Below, one piece after another: positions 50,385-59,923 of a DNA stretch of 64,000 nt. Source of the stretch: Rugosibacter aromaticivorans (GTDB taxonomy: Bacteria > Pseudomonadota > Gammaproteobacteria > Burkholderiales > Rhodocyclaceae); contig NZ_CP010554.1 in assembly GCF_000934545.1 (NCBI RefSeq), forward strand, positions 1 to 64,000, written 5' to 3'. Each line of letters opens with the position of its first letter. Position 1 is the stretch's first letter. Below the pieces are notes generated by a model, which worked only from the letters and a program-made list of their open reading frames with translations, was not told where the DNA came from and made no database searches. A program made the position numbers and the translations under genes.

Positions 50385-51635
50385 TCAGCCCGCCATGGCG
50401 TTATTCATTTTTTCCTGGTCGAGCTCGTTTTCCCATTTCGAGATGACGACGGTGGCGACACCATTGCCGATGAAGTTGGTTAGTGCGCGGGCTTCGGACA
50501 TAAAGCGGTCGATGCCCAGAATGAGTGCCAGGCCCGCAACGGGGATGGAGGGGACAACCGCCAGCGTCGCTGCCAGGGTGATGAATCCGGCACCCGTGAC
50601 GCCAGAGGCGCCTTTTGAAGTCAGCATCGCTACGCCAAGCAGGGTTAATTCCTGGCCTATGGTTAGGTCGATATTCAGCGCTTGCGCAACGAATAGCGCC
50701 GCCATGCTTAGGTAGATATTGGTGCCGTCGAGATTGAAGGAATAGCCGGAGGGCACGACCAGGCCGACTACCGATTTCGAGCACCCCATGCGCTCGAGTT
50801 TTTCCATCAGCGGAACCAGTGCGGATTCGGATGATGAGGTGCCCAACACGGTAAGCAGTTCATCTTTGATATACAGAATGAAGCGAAAAATATTAAAGCC
50901 GGTGGCGGCGGCGATGCTGCCCAGCACAATCAACACGAAAAGAAGACAGGTAAGATAAAAACTGCCCATCAGTGCTGCCAGCGGTTTTAGGGCAGCGACG
51001 CCATATTTGCCCATAGTGAATGCCATCGCGCCGCCTGCGCCCAGCGGTGCTAATTTCATGATGACGTTCATCATTGCAAAAAATAGGTGCGCAGCATCTT
51101 CGATGAAGCGATGGACTGGCTGGCCTGTTTTGCCTAGCCGCATAATGGCATAGCCAAACAGGATGGCGAGAAACAGCACTTGCAGCAAATCGCCCGAGCT
51201 AGTGAAGGCATCGGCAAATGTCTTGGGAATAATATGCAGGAAAAAACTGACGGTGCTTTGTTCGGCAGCGGATTTGGCATACGTGGCAATCGCTGTGCTA
51301 TCCAGCGATTGCGTGTCAACGTTAAAGCCTTCACCAGGGCGAATGAGATGCATGACAAGCAACCCGATGCCTAGCGCTAGTGTGGATACCACCTCAAAGT
51401 AAAGCAGCGCTTTACCACCAACGCGGCCGACTTTTTTCATGTCGCCAGATCCGGCAATCCCGAGCACGACGGTGCAAAAAATAACCGGCGCAATGAGCAT
51501 TTTGACCAGCGCAATAAAACCATCGCCTAAAGGTTTGAGGCTCGTGCCCGCCTCAGGGTCAAGATAACCCAGTAATCCGCCAGCCAGCGTGGCGAGCAGC
51601 ACCCAAAAGTAAAGTTGATGTGTGAGGCGTTTCAT
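50385..51635 (-). CDS. Dicarboxylate/amino acid:cation symporter (DctA/GltP family)
   Basis: A 416-residue secondary transporter, start [25 protein letters not shown] at 51635. The two re-entrant hairpin signatures are present: [21 protein letters not shown] and [27 protein letters not shown]. Further conserved sequence is [22 protein letters not shown]. The sequence fits C4-dicarboxylate DctA or glutamate GltP; no two-component regulator is nearby to decide. Confidence 0.93.
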   Translation of the reverse strand: MKRLTHQLYFWVLLATLAGGLLGYLDPEAGTSLKPLGDGFIALVKMLIAPVIFCTVVLGIAGSGDMKKVGRVGGKALLYFEVVSTLALGIGLLVMHLIRPGEGFNVDTQSLDSTAIATYAKSAAEQSTVSFFLHIIPKTFADAFTSSGDLLQVLFLAILFGYAIMRLGKTGQPVHRFIEDAAHLFFAMMNVIMKLAPLGAGGAMAFTMGKYGVAALKPLAALMGSFYLTCLLFVLIVLGSIAAATGFNIFRFILYIKDELLTVLGTSSSESALVPLMEKLERMGCSKSVVGLVVPSGYSFNLDGTNIYLSMAALFVAQALNIDLTIGQELTLLGVAMLTSKGASGVTGAGFITLAATLAVVPSIPVAGLALILGIDRFMSEARALTNFIGNGVATVVISKWENELDQEKMNNAMAG

Positions 51636-51743
51636 GAGGGCATGGTTTTGAAAAGGGATGAGACAATTGTGGCATGATGCTGCCGCGGTTTGCATAACGA
51701 TTTTTAACTCAGGCAATAATCAGAACACCTTAGGAGGCAACTT

Positions 51744-52448
51744 ATGATCAATGTGTATTCCTGGCCGACGCCCAATGGGCATAAGGTTCATATCATGCTG
51801 GAAGAATGTGGCTTCAAATTGGGGCGCGATTGGCAAGCGCATGCTATCAATATCGGGACGGGGGATCAGTTCACGCCAGAGTTTTTGAAGATTAGCCCGA
51901 ACAACAAAATCCCGGCGCTGGTTGATCCGGACGGGCCGGATGGCAAGCCCATCGCCTTGTTTGAGTCGGGTGCCATCTTGCTTTATCTGGCCGCGAAAAC
52001 AGGCAAGTTTTTGCCTAAAGGCGACCGCCAGAAATTCGAGGTTCTGCAATGGCTCATGTTTCAAATGGGCGGTGTGGGGCCGATGTTGGGGCAAGCCCAT
52101 CACTTCCGTATGTATGCGCCAGAGAAAATTGACTACGCGGTGAATCGCTATACCAACGAGGCCAAGCGGCTGTATGGCGTGATGAACCAGCAGCTCTCGC
52201 GGCAGCGTTACATTGCCGGTAATACGTATTCGATTGCGGATATCGCGATTTTTCCCTGGCTGCGCAGCTGGCAAAACCAGGGCATTGATTGGGCAGACTA
52301 TCCGTTGCTCAAAGCGTGGTTCGACAAGATCGAACAACGGCCTGCGGTAAAACGCGGCGTCGCGGTGTTGGCGGATTTACGCAAACCCTTAACGGATGAT
52401 AAAGCACGCGATGTTCTGTTTGGCAAAAGCCAGTATCAAAAGCGCTAA
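51744..52448 (+). CDS. Glutathione S-transferase family (YfcG/Ure2p-like)
   Basis: A 234-residue GST. The thioredoxin-fold N-terminus (INVYSWPTPNGHKVHIMLEECGF) and PNNKIPALVDPDGPDGKPIALFESGAILLYLA contain the glutathione-binding ESGAI motif. The C-terminal helical domain has NTYSIADIAIFPWL. The TPNGHKV start and gapped NNKIPA loop are typical of the Nu-class YfcG/YghU group, disulfide reductases of glutathione. A GGAGG site precedes the ATG. Confidence 0.92.
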   Translation: MINVYSWPTPNGHKVHIMLEECGFKLGRDWQAHAINIGTGDQFTPEFLKISPNNKIPALVDPDGPDGKPIALFESGAILLYLAAKTGKFLPKGDRQKFEVLQWLMFQMGGVGPMLGQAHHFRMYAPEKIDYAVNRYTNEAKRLYGVMNQQLSRQRYIAGNTYSIADIAIFPWLRSWQNQGIDWADYPLLKAWFDKIEQRPAVKRGVAVLADLRKPLTDDKARDVLFGKSQYQKR

Positions 52449-52517
52449 GACACATGATTTTCTACGCGGTGCGTAGTAATCAGTTGCTTATTTTTTGCCA
52501 ATTATTTTTACTCAATC

Positions 52518-52534
52518 GCCGTATCACCAGCGCC
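52518..52534 (+). repeat. Dispersed repeat, truncated
   Basis: The first 17 bases match exactly, then the sequence diverges into AGCGCGC; between gst and xerC. Confidence 0.7.
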
Positions 52535-52566
52535 AGCGCGCTGCGTCTCTTCGAGAACTTTTTGCG

Positions 52567-53472
52567 TCAGACCTTTTTCGCGCGCGGATGTGCGGCGTCG
52601 TAGATTTTTGCTAAATGTTGAAAGTCGAGGTGGGTGTAAATCTGCGTGGCGGCGATGCTGGCATGGCCCAGCATATCCTGCACGGCGCGCAGATCGCCCG
52701 ATGATTGCAAAACATGCGAGGCAAATGAATGGCGCAACATGTGCGGGTGTACCTGCATGCCGAGTCCTTGCTGCTGTGCCCAGCGCTCCAGTCGTTTTTC
52801 TACTTGACGGGGTGATAACCGGGTGCCGTTTCTGCCGGTAAACAGCGCCGTTTGTTCAGCCGGTGCATAGCGTGGGCGAGCTGCCACCCAGGCGAGAAGT
52901 GCCGTTTGTGCTTGGCCGCCGACGGGTACGGTGCGGGTTTTTTGCCGTTTGCCGGTCACGGTGACTTCGCCTGTCGTCAGATCAAGTCCGCCCGGCCAAT
53001 CCAAACTGACCAGTTCTGCCAGGCGTAGCCCGGAAGAATAAAAAAGCTCAAACATCGCCGCATCACGCACTTCCAGGTCGTCGCCGGGTTCGGCATTGAG
53101 CAGCGCGGCCATTTGGTCCGTGCCGAGCGCTTTAGGCAGGGTGCGGGGGCGCTTGGGCGCTTTGAGCGGCTCTGCCGGGTTGTATGCAATCGCACCGCGT
53201 CGCGTAAGCCAGACGTAAAAACTGCGCCATGCCGAGAGTGTGCGCGCAATGGAGCGCGGGGCCAGATTCTGCGCGTGCAACTGCATCAGGCCACGCCGTA
53301 ATTGTGTCGTGGTCAGTGTGTCTGGCGTGATGTCTGGGGTAACTTCAAGTGCTAGCTGGTGGAGGCGAAAAAGATCCCGGCGGTACGCATCCAGTGTGTG
53401 ATGGCTGGCGCGCCGTTGAATGGCCAGCTCAGACAAAAACTGTTCAGCTAAGGGATGCATTTCGCCCGCCAT
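52567..53472 (-). CDS. xerC: Tyrosine recombinase XerC
   Basis: Resolves chromosome dimers at dif with XerD. 301 residues with the SAM-like core-binding domain (LSELAIQRRASHHTLDAYRRDL) and the catalytic domain: Arg in FYSSGLRLAELVSLDW, Lys in TGKRQKTRTVPV, HxxR in HPHMLRHSFASHVL, His in MLGHASI and Tyr in TQIYTHLD. It follows dapF and DUF484 in the standard order, with no phage genes nearby. Confidence 0.95.
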   Translation of the reverse strand: MAGEMHPLAEQFLSELAIQRRASHHTLDAYRRDLFRLHQLALEVTPDITPDTLTTTQLRRGLMQLHAQNLAPRSIARTLSAWRSFYVWLTRRGAIAYNPAEPLKAPKRPRTLPKALGTDQMAALLNAEPGDDLEVRDAAMFELFYSSGLRLAELVSLDWPGGLDLTTGEVTVTGKRQKTRTVPVGGQAQTALLAWVAARPRYAPAEQTALFTGRNGTRLSPRQVEKRLERWAQQQGLGMQVHPHMLRHSFASHVLQSSGDLRAVQDMLGHASIAATQIYTHLDFQHLAKIYDAAHPRAKKV

Positions 53473-53486
53473 TATTTTTCCGCTGG

Positions 53487-54164
53487 CTAGTTAGATGGCG
53501 CAGACGGCGAGGCGCCTAAGACACGTTGTAGTGCAGCAGAGGCCATATCGCCAATGCGCTCCAGATACAGCGTGCCCAGCGCGGGGTAAAAGCGGTGTGC
53601 TTCTTCGCTGGCCATGACCAGCAGGCCAAAACATGCGCCGTGCGCATCGCGCAAAGGCACTTGCGCCATCGACCGCAAATGCGCAGCGGCTTCGCCAAAC
53701 CAGGTGACGGATTCCTGCTCGGCAGCGGGTCCGCAGAGCGGTCGTTTTAAACCTGCAGCAAAGATCTTGGTCGTGTCTGTCACTGCATCCAATAAGCTAC
53801 TGGGCATGTTCCATACGCGCAAGGCAACGTGAGGCACAGAGAACGCGCCACCCAGATGGGAGTAAATCACGCGCACCATGGTGGCTTCGTCCTGCGCGGC
53901 AATCAATGCCACGGCCAGGTCGTGCACCTTGCTGGAGATGGCATCGTTTTCGTTACCAAAGGTGATGAGCTCGGCGAGTTTGGCCTCCAGCGTACGCACT
54001 TTGTCGCGCAGCGTGAAGAGTTGTTTTTCGGTAATCGAAATGGCACGTCCGGTATGCGGGTCGGGCAAAGTCATGAGCGCTAACACATCGGTATACGCAT
54101 CAAAAAATTCAGGGTGGTCATGCAAGTAGCGTGCAACTGCTTCAGCGCTCATTTCAGTGTTCAT
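53487..54164 (-). CDS. DUF484 family protein
   Basis: A 225-residue GAF-like protein. Typical features are [40 protein letters not shown] at the N-terminus followed by a predicted coiled coil ([21 protein letters not shown]) and a GAF-type domain. It is always found between dapF and xerC; its function is not known. Overlaps dapF by 4 bases. Confidence 0.92.
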   Translation of the reverse strand: MNTEMSAEAVARYLHDHPEFFDAYTDVLALMTLPDPHTGRAISITEKQLFTLRDKVRTLEAKLAELITFGNENDAISSKVHDLAVALIAAQDEATMVRVIYSHLGGAFSVPHVALRVWNMPSSLLDAVTDTTKIFAAGLKRPLCGPAAEQESVTWFGEAAAHLRSMAQVPLRDAHGACFGLLVMASEEAHRFYPALGTLYLERIGDMASAALQRVLGASPSAPSN

Positions 54165-55015
54165 TTAAAGTCCTCAGGTAGATCAATTTCACCAGTAAAA
54201 ACAGTGGTCGCCGGGCCGGTTAGCAGAACCGAGTCTAGAGCAGAATCGCTGCCATTCCAGGCGATCGTTAACTCGCCCCCGCGCGTGATGACGCGCACGG
54301 GGGAAGTCAGCAATTGGCGACGTATGCCCGCCACGACCGCAGCGCAAGCGCCTGTACCGCAGGCCAGGGTTTCGCCTGCGCCCCGCTCATACACGCGCAA
54401 GCGCACCGTGTGCGCATCCAGCACTTGCATGAAGCCGGCATTCACGCGGCGTGGAAAACGCACGTGGGATTCAATCAATGGCCCCAATCGGGCCACCGGC
54501 GCGGTATCAACGTCAGCCACTACCTGCACCGCATGGGGGTTGCCCATCGAGACGACACTGATCTCGACCGATGTGTCGCCGACAACAAGCGTTTGCACAA
54601 GGGCATCGTTCTCGCTGATAAATGGAATTTCCGCTGGCAAAAAACGCGGCTGACCCATATCGACGGTGACTTCCCCCGTGGCTTCGAGTTGCGGAGAAAT
54701 AATTCCCGAGGTGGTTTCAACGCGAATCTGCCGCTTGTGGGTTAATCCCTGTTCGTGCACAAATCGCACAAAGCATCGCGCGCCGTTGCCGCATTGCTCC
54801 ACCTCGCCACCATCCGCATTGAAAATGCGATAACGAAAATCGACATCGGGCCGGGTGGCTTTTTCAACCACCAGAATTTGATCGCAACCAATACCGAAAT
54901 GGCGATCGGCGATAAATCGTATCTGCGGCGTAGTCAGCGCAAATGTCTGCCGGATGGCATCCAGCACGACAAAGTCATTGCCCGCGCCCTGCATTTTGGT
55001 AAAGCGAATTTTCAT
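54161..55015 (-). CDS. dapF: Diaminopimelate epimerase
   Basis: Interconverts LL- and meso-diaminopimelate for lysine and peptidoglycan. The two catalytic cysteines are in [13 protein letters not shown] and [17 protein letters not shown]. The N-terminus [19 protein letters not shown] is the family start; 284 residues. First in the dapF-DUF484-xerC operon. Confidence 0.96.
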   Translation of the reverse strand: MKIRFTKMQGAGNDFVVLDAIRQTFALTTPQIRFIADRHFGIGCDQILVVEKATRPDVDFRYRIFNADGGEVEQCGNGARCFVRFVHEQGLTHKRQIRVETTSGIISPQLEATGEVTVDMGQPRFLPAEIPFISENDALVQTLVVGDTSVEISVVSMGNPHAVQVVADVDTAPVARLGPLIESHVRFPRRVNAGFMQVLDAHTVRLRVYERGAGETLACGTGACAAVVAGIRRQLLTSPVRVITRGGELTIAWNGSDSALDSVLLTGPATTVFTGEIDLPEDFK

Positions 55016-55085
55016 AAGAGAGATGGTAGTCCAGACGGCGTTGCGTAATCGGTCGAATTGGGCAGGCTAAGCAAACTTGCTTGAG

Positions 55086-55985
55086 TTAATTTCGGGGTGA
55101 TCCATAAAAACCCGCCTCACCCGGTGGGCGGGTTTTGAAGCGTTTGTGCAGCCAGTAATATTGCGCCGGTGAGCGCAGGATTTCAGTTTCCAAAAACGCA
55201 TTCATGCGTCGTGTATCAGCCACGACATTATCTGTGGCTGCGTCGGTGGGATGGGTTGCAGGAAAGTCAGTCCATGGCTCGCCAACTTCTATTTCATAGT
55301 GGTTTCCCACCATGCGCGTGATGGTCGGAATGACTGTTGCGCCAGTGAGTTTTGCCAGCCGTGACAGGCCGGTAATGGTGGCGGCAGGCACGCCAAAAAA
55401 AGGCACGAACACGGCATCTTTGGCGCCATAATCCATATCGGGCAGATAGTAAAAAGGTCGTCCTTCGCGCATCGGCCGGATGACCGACTTGACACCCTCC
55501 TGGCGAGAAAACAGCGTGGTTTTGCCAAATCGCAAACGCCCGCGACGCAATGCGGCATCGAAGGTGCGATTTTTCGCTCGCGCATAAATGGTCACCATGG
55601 CGTGATCCATGGCCAGCCGAATCCAGCCAGCATCCAGGCCCACAAAATGTGGCGCAAACAATATCATCGGCCGACCATGACAGGCGGCTAAACGTTCACC
55701 ATGCGTGATCTTGACCAGGCGGCGAATGCGGGCGGCAGAAGCCCACCACCACAACCCCAGCTCGAGCATGTTGCGCCCAAAAAATGCAAAGTGGCGTCTT
55801 GCCAGCGCCGACTTTTCAGCGGCCGATAGCTGTGGAAAGCACAGTCCCAGATTGGTGAGCGTGATCTGTCGCCGCTCACGCACAAAAAAGTAAAGCAGCC
55901 AGCCTAACCCGTGCCCCAAGCGGGAGAGCACGGACAATGGCAACCAGTGAAGCAGCCACATCACCGCCAATAACAGATGCGTCAT
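55086..55985 (-). CDS. LpxL/HtrB-family lysophospholipid/lipid A acyltransferase (second copy)
   Basis: A 299-residue inner-membrane acyltransferase with one N-terminal hydrophobic segment and the HX4D catalytic motif in ILFAPHFVGLDAG. The GRPFYYLPDMDYGAKDAVFVPFFG segment is characteristic. It overlaps the preceding paralogue by 4 bases; the pair probably adds two secondary acyl chains to lipid A. A weak match to the dispersed repeat at 55793-55816 is read in another frame (KSALARR). Confidence 0.92.
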   Translation of the reverse strand: MTHLLLAVMWLLHWLPLSVLSRLGHGLGWLLYFFVRERRQITLTNLGLCFPQLSAAEKSALARRHFAFFGRNMLELGLWWWASAARIRRLVKITHGERLAACHGRPMILFAPHFVGLDAGWIRLAMDHAMVTIYARAKNRTFDAALRRGRLRFGKTTLFSRQEGVKSVIRPMREGRPFYYLPDMDYGAKDAVFVPFFGVPAATITGLSRLAKLTGATVIPTITRMVGNHYEIEVGEPWTDFPATHPTDAATDNVVADTRRMNAFLETEILRSPAQYYWLHKRFKTRPPGEAGFYGSPRN

Positions 55986-56809
55986 GGACGGCTGACTCCC
56001 GCCGGAACCTTATAGCGGTTGTAACCCCACAGATATTGCGCCGGACATTGGCGGATCAAGGCTTCGAGTTCCGCGTTGAGTTGTGCTGCACGGTGTGCGA
56101 GATCGCCCTGCAACGGTTGCGATAAGGGCAGAAAATAAAGGTTGTAACCCGCGCCATAGGGCAAGCGTTCGGCATACGTGAGTATCACCGTGGCACCTGT
56201 TTCTGCCAGTCGTGCGGCCAATGTCATGGTGTAAGCCGTGTGACCAAAAAAAGGTACCCACACGCCTTCGCCCACGCCGGGCACCTGGTCGGGCAACATG
56301 CCGACGGCTTCGCCCTGTTTTAATGCCTTGAGTAAGCGCCGGACTCCAGACATATCGGCAGGGGCAAGATTGAAATTACTCCCGCGGCCTTGAGCAATCA
56401 GCGGGCCAAGCCAGGCTTGTTTGGGTTGCCGGAACATGACGGTAATCGGTTTTTGCGCCGCAATGTATTGCGCGGTGATTTCAAAGCAGCCCAAGTGTGG
56501 CGTCAAGAATAGAATGCCGCGGCCTGCTGTTGCTGCGATTTCGACTTCATCCCAGCCCGACACTTTGGCTATTCGATTGATAACTTCTGCCTGCGGACGT
56601 AACCAGATTTTGGGTAATTCCAATAGGGCTTTGCCCGCCTCAGCAATGGCGTCTTTTTTGATGTCAGTGAGCTTGGCGAAGGAGAGATTCTCCGCCAGAT
56701 GGCGGCGATAGGTCGGCGAAAAAAGCCAGGTCAGCCAGCCGAGCAGCGCCCCCAGATTATGGAGTAGTGATAGCGGCACATAGGCCAGCAGACGAAACAG
56801 CAAAGACAT
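55982..56809 (-). CDS. LpxL/HtrB-family lysophospholipid/lipid A acyltransferase (first copy)
   Basis: A 275-residue paralogue with the HX4E motif in FLTPHLGCFEITAQY and the LPDQVPGVGEGVWVPFFGH segment. N-terminal hydrophobic stretch LLAYVPLSLLHNLGALLGWLTWLF anchors it. It diverges from metK, as in many betaproteobacteria. Which acyl chain each copy transfers cannot be told. Confidence 0.92.
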   Translation of the reverse strand: MSLLFRLLAYVPLSLLHNLGALLGWLTWLFSPTYRRHLAENLSFAKLTDIKKDAIAEAGKALLELPKIWLRPQAEVINRIAKVSGWDEVEIAATAGRGILFLTPHLGCFEITAQYIAAQKPITVMFRQPKQAWLGPLIAQGRGSNFNLAPADMSGVRRLLKALKQGEAVGMLPDQVPGVGEGVWVPFFGHTAYTMTLAARLAETGATVILTYAERLPYGAGYNLYFLPLSQPLQGDLAHRAAQLNAELEALIRQCPAQYLWGYNRYKVPAGVSRP

Positions 56810-56904
56810 GACAAACTACCAGGAAGAAGTACCAGATACGAATTATCGGCGAATTATCGGTGAATTATCTTTTTCGCCTTGCTGCTGTAAGCGTGGCAAA
56901 CCTT

Positions 56905-56932
56905 TTGTATTTGCGGCTGGCTGGACTACAAT
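56905..56932 (+). promoter_or_regulatory. Sigma-70 promoter for metK
   Basis: -35 TTGTAT (56905-56910) and -10 TACAAT (56927-56932) are 16 bp apart. Transcription would begin near 56940, giving a leader of about 175 nt before the metK start codon. Confidence 0.75.
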
Positions 56933-56939
56933 GAGGGTT

Positions 56940-57100
56940 GGCTTGCAACATCGCACCATCTTCCGCTGGGTTAAATGACAACTTGCGAGGCGGAGAAAGT
57001 CTGAGCATAAAAAGCTTGGGTTGGAAAATAAATTTCGCTAAAGCGTCGTCTGCTCATGCCCCCAGAGCTGGCCTCGCCGGTATCGCGGGGCATTTTTTGT
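56940..57100 (+). promoter_or_regulatory. Structured metK leader with terminator (candidate riboswitch/attenuator)
   Basis: The leader folds into at least three helices: TCCGC near 56960 with GCGGA near 56990; TGAGCA (57002-57007) with TGCTCA (57051-57056); and a GC-rich terminator hairpin (57071-57091) followed by six T. GCCCC at 57058-57062 could instead pair with GGGGC (57087-57091), the right arm of the terminator, giving an antiterminator. This arrangement, right before the SAM synthetase ribosome site, is expected of SAM- or Met-responsive control. It does not match the known SAM or SAH riboswitch motifs that I can recall. Confidence 0.55.
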
Positions 57101-57114
57101 CAGGAGCAAAACAC

Positions 57115-58281
57115 ATGAGCCAGGCTTATTTTTTCACATCAGAATCCGTTTCCGAAGGTCATCCCGATAAAGTCGCTGACCAGATTTCAGACGCCATCCT
57201 TGATGCCATTCTGGCGCAAGACCCCCACTCCCGCGTCGCGGCTGAAACCTTATGCAACACCGGCCTGGTGGTTTTGGCCGGTGAAATTACGACTAAAGCT
57301 AACGTCGATTACATCAACATTGCACGCGACACGTTAAAACGTATCGGCTACGACAATACTGAATCGGGTATTGATTACAAGGGCTGCGCTGTGCTGGTGG
57401 CCTATGACAAGCAGTCGCCCGACATCGCCCAGGGCGTGAATAAAGCCTACGATGACGACCTCAATCAAGGCGCGGGCGATCAAGGCTTGATGTTTGGCTA
57501 TGCGTGCAACGAAACCACGTCGCTGATGCCACTGCCTATTTACTTGTCGCACCGTCTGGTGGAACGGCAGTCACAGTTGCGTCGGGATGGACGTTTGCCC
57601 TGGTTGCGCCCAGATGCAAAATCGCAAGTCACCATTCGCTATGAAAACGGCCGCGCCCATTCGATTGATACCGTGGTGTTGTCCACTCAACATTCACCGG
57701 ACGTTGAATTGCCGCAGATTCGTGAAGCGGTGATCGAAGAAATTATCAAGCCGATGCTGCCTAAAGAGTTGATCAAGGGTGAAATCAAATATCTGGTGAA
57801 TCCCACGGGTCGGTTTGTGATTGGCGGGCCACAGGGTGATTGCGGTTTGACGGGTCGCAAGATCATTGTGGACACCTATGGCGGCGCAGCCCCGCACGGC
57901 GGCGGTGCGTTCTCCGGGAAGGATCCGTCAAAAGTTGACCGTTCTGCCGCTTATGCTGGCCGCTACGTGGCCAAGAACATTGTGGCCGCCGGATTGGCGG
58001 ATAAATGCCTGGTGCAGATTTCCTACGCGATTGGTGTGGCGCAGCCTACCTCGGTGTGGGTGACGACACAAGGCACGGGCAAGATTGCCGATGAAAAAAT
58101 AGCCGAGCTCGTGCAACGCCATTTTGATCTTCGCCCCAAAGGCATTGTCACGATGCTGAATTTATTGCGGCCGATTTATGAAAAAACTGCGGCCTATGGT
58201 CACTTTGGGAGGGATGAGCCCGAATTCACGTGGGAAAATACCGATAAAGCAGCCGCGCTCCGCGCGGATGCCGGGCTGTAG
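57115..58281 (+). CDS. metK: S-adenosylmethionine synthetase
   Basis: Makes SAM from ATP and methionine. ATG at 57115 follows AGGAG; the start [23 protein letters not shown] is canonical, so an in-frame start in the leader is rejected. Motifs: [59 protein letters not shown], and the C-terminal [18 protein letters not shown]. 388 residues. Its last ~33 bases begin a 134-bp unit that is tandemly duplicated directly downstream. Confidence 0.97.
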   Translation: MSQAYFFTSESVSEGHPDKVADQISDAILDAILAQDPHSRVAAETLCNTGLVVLAGEITTKANVDYINIARDTLKRIGYDNTESGIDYKGCAVLVAYDKQSPDIAQGVNKAYDDDLNQGAGDQGLMFGYACNETTSLMPLPIYLSHRLVERQSQLRRDGRLPWLRPDAKSQVTIRYENGRAHSIDTVVLSTQHSPDVELPQIREAVIEEIIKPMLPKELIKGEIKYLVNPTGRFVIGGPQGDCGLTGRKIIVDTYGGAAPHGGGAFSGKDPSKVDRSAAYAGRYVAKNIVAAGLADKCLVQISYAIGVAQPTSVWVTTQGTGKIADEKIAELVQRHFDLRPKGIVTMLNLLRPIYEKTAAYGHFGRDEPEFTWENTDKAAALRADAGL

Positions 58282-58549
58282 TCCGGCCCGCAGGGCTTTA
58301 TCGGTATTTCGTCGTAGGCTAACGCGAGCGCAGCGAAGGGTTAAGCCGCGCAGCGGCGGCCGAAGACAAAATGTTTTACAAGGCAGCCGCGCTCCGCGCG
58401 GATGCCGGGCTGTAGTCCGGCCCGCAGGGCTTTATCGGTATTTCGTCGTAGGCTAACGCGAGCGCAGCGAAGGGTTAAGCCGCGCAGCGGCGGCCGAAGA
58501 CAAAATGTTTTACAAGGCAGCTGCTCTACGTGCCGATGCAGGACTTTGA
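58249..58549 (+). repeat. Tandem duplication of the metK 3' end (134-bp unit)
   Basis: Two units that look identical, 58249-58382 and 58383-58516, are followed by a third partial unit (58517-58549). Each begins with the metK end coding [11 protein letters not shown] plus stop. The third copy encodes the same residues with different synonymous codons (GCAGCTGCTCTACGTGCC) and ends TGA instead of TAG. Between the ends lies about 100 bp containing GC-rich palindromes. The pattern resembles an element that replaces the 3' end of its target gene. Confidence 0.8.
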
Positions 58550-58578
58550 AGTAAGTAGGTATAACTGAGGTTTTTCTG

Positions 58579-58965
58579 ATGCAAGATCTGGCAAAAAATG
58601 TTCTCGGGGGTGTGCTGCAGGCATGCAGCACTGACCCCATGACGGGATTTCTGCGTACTGGCTGTTGCCAGGTGACGGATGAAGACGTGGGCAACCATGG
58701 CATCTGCACCGTGATGACGGCAGATTTTTTGGCTTTTTCAGCGGCGCAAGGTAATGATCTTTCCACGCCACGGCCTGAGTTTGAGTTTCCCGGCTTGAAA
58801 CCGGGCGATCGCTGGTGTTTGTGTTCTGCACGCTGGCAAGAAGCGTTGCGTGCAGGAAAAGCACCGCAGGTGGTGCTAGAAGCCACCTCAGTGGCTGCAC
58901 TCGAGATTGTTCGGCTGGAAGATTTGCAGCGCTATGCCGCAGACATCAACCAGGAGAAATCATGA
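58579..58965 (+). CDS. DUF2237 family protein
   Basis: A 128-residue DUF2237 protein with MTGFLRTGCCQVTDEDVGNHGICTVMTADFL and GLKPGDRWCLCSARWQEAL. The family has conserved cysteines and no known activity. The stop overlaps the start of the glutathione peroxidase gene as ATGA, so the two are translationally coupled. Confidence 0.92.
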   Translation: MQDLAKNVLGGVLQACSTDPMTGFLRTGCCQVTDEDVGNHGICTVMTADFLAFSAAQGNDLSTPRPEFEFPGLKPGDRWCLCSARWQEALRAGKAPQVVLEATSVAALEIVRLEDLQRYAADINQEKS

Positions 58966-59462
58966 CCACACTGCATGAATTCACCGTGCCAGATATTCAT
59001 GGCGTGCCACGCCCGCTGAGCGATTATCAAGGCAAGGTGTTGCTGATCGTCAATGTCGCCAGTCGGTGTGGTTTTACGCCGCAGTACGCCGGACTCGAAG
59101 CGCTGTGGCGTCAGTATCACGCGCAAGGCTTGGTGGTGCTGGGCTTTCCGTGCAACCAGTTTGGTGGCCAGGAGCCGGATGATGAAGCGGCTATTAGTGA
59201 TTTTTGCAGCACAACCTATGACGTAACGTTCCCGCTCTTTGCCAAGGTGGAAGTGAATGGCGACAGTGCACATCCGCTATGGCAGCATCTTAAAAAATCC
59301 GCGCCCGGCATTTTGGGTAGCGAGGCCATCAAATGGAATTTCACCAAATTTCTGGTGGATGGCGAAGGCTTGGTCGTTGAGCGCTACGCGCCCACAACCA
59401 AGCCTGCAGAAATAAGCCGCGATATTGAACGACTGCTTCAATCGACCACGCCATCGACGTAA
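58962..59462 (+). CDS. Glutathione peroxidase (cysteine type)
   Basis: A 166-residue thiol peroxidase. The active-site tetrad is in ASRCGFTPQY (catalytic Cys, not selenocysteine), GFPCNQFGGQEPD and KWNFTKFLVD. ATG 58962 is coupled to the DUF2237 gene and preceded by GGAGAAA. Reduces peroxides with glutathione or thioredoxin. Its 3' end overlaps the convergent ychJ by 25 bases. Confidence 0.94.
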   Translation: MTTLHEFTVPDIHGVPRPLSDYQGKVLLIVNVASRCGFTPQYAGLEALWRQYHAQGLVVLGFPCNQFGGQEPDDEAAISDFCSTTYDVTFPLFAKVEVNGDSAHPLWQHLKKSAPGILGSEAIKWNFTKFLVDGEGLVVERYAPTTKPAEISRDIERLLQSTTPST

Positions 59463-59923
59463 TACCAGCAGCCTTCTTTGCGCACAAAGCGGCTGATCTC
59501 ATGCAGCCGTACCGCGCGTCCATTGATGCGGTAGCGGATGACGAATTCAACGCTGGCTGAATCACCTGTTGCATCCTGTGTTTTTACTTCCAGCCCCAGC
59601 CATTGTGTGGAGGGCTGTGCGATGGATTGTGTGGTCAGGTTCAATGCTGTCGGCTGTGTTGAAGCGTGCCAGGTTGCCAGCAGATACGCCTCGTTATTTA
59701 GCACATAGGCGGTGTATCGCGAACGCATCAGTGATTCCGCATCAGGCGCTGCTGACCCGGCATGAAACCGGCCACAGCACATGGCGTAAGTGGTTGGCCG
59801 TCCGCAGGGGCACGTGGCAAGGGCATCGGTAAGGTTTCCTGCTTTGTCACATGGGCGTCCTGAACGAGGCGCCTTGAAAGGGCTGGTTTTTTCTTGTCGA
59901 TGCCTCACCGAATTAGCCTCCAT
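59438..59923 (-). CDS. YchJ family protein (SEC-C motif)
   Basis: A 161-residue protein with the SEC-C zinc motif CPCGRPTTYAMCCGRFH and a conserved body (ESLMRSRYTAYVLNNEAYLLATWHASTQP). The start MEANSVRHRQ (59923) is chosen; it overlaps the end of dacB by about 11 bases. An upstream in-frame start would lie deeper in dacB. The family has no established function. Confidence 0.88.
   Translation of the reverse strand: MEANSVRHRQEKTSPFKAPRSGRPCDKAGNLTDALATCPCGRPTTYAMCCGRFHAGSAAPDAESLMRSRYTAYVLNNEAYLLATWHASTQPTALNLTTQSIAQPSTQWLGLEVKTQDATGDSASVEFVIRYRINGRAVRLHEISRFVRKEGCWYYVDGVVD

Noticed and set aside
56938..57114. N-terminal extension of MetK by an in-frame start in the leader
   Set aside because: The extra 59 residues are unlike MetK and are interrupted by the terminator hairpin and ribosome site of the real start at 57115.
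58962..59462. Selenocysteine glutathione peroxidase
   Set aside because: The active-site codon is an ordinary Cys (TGT) in SRCGFT.
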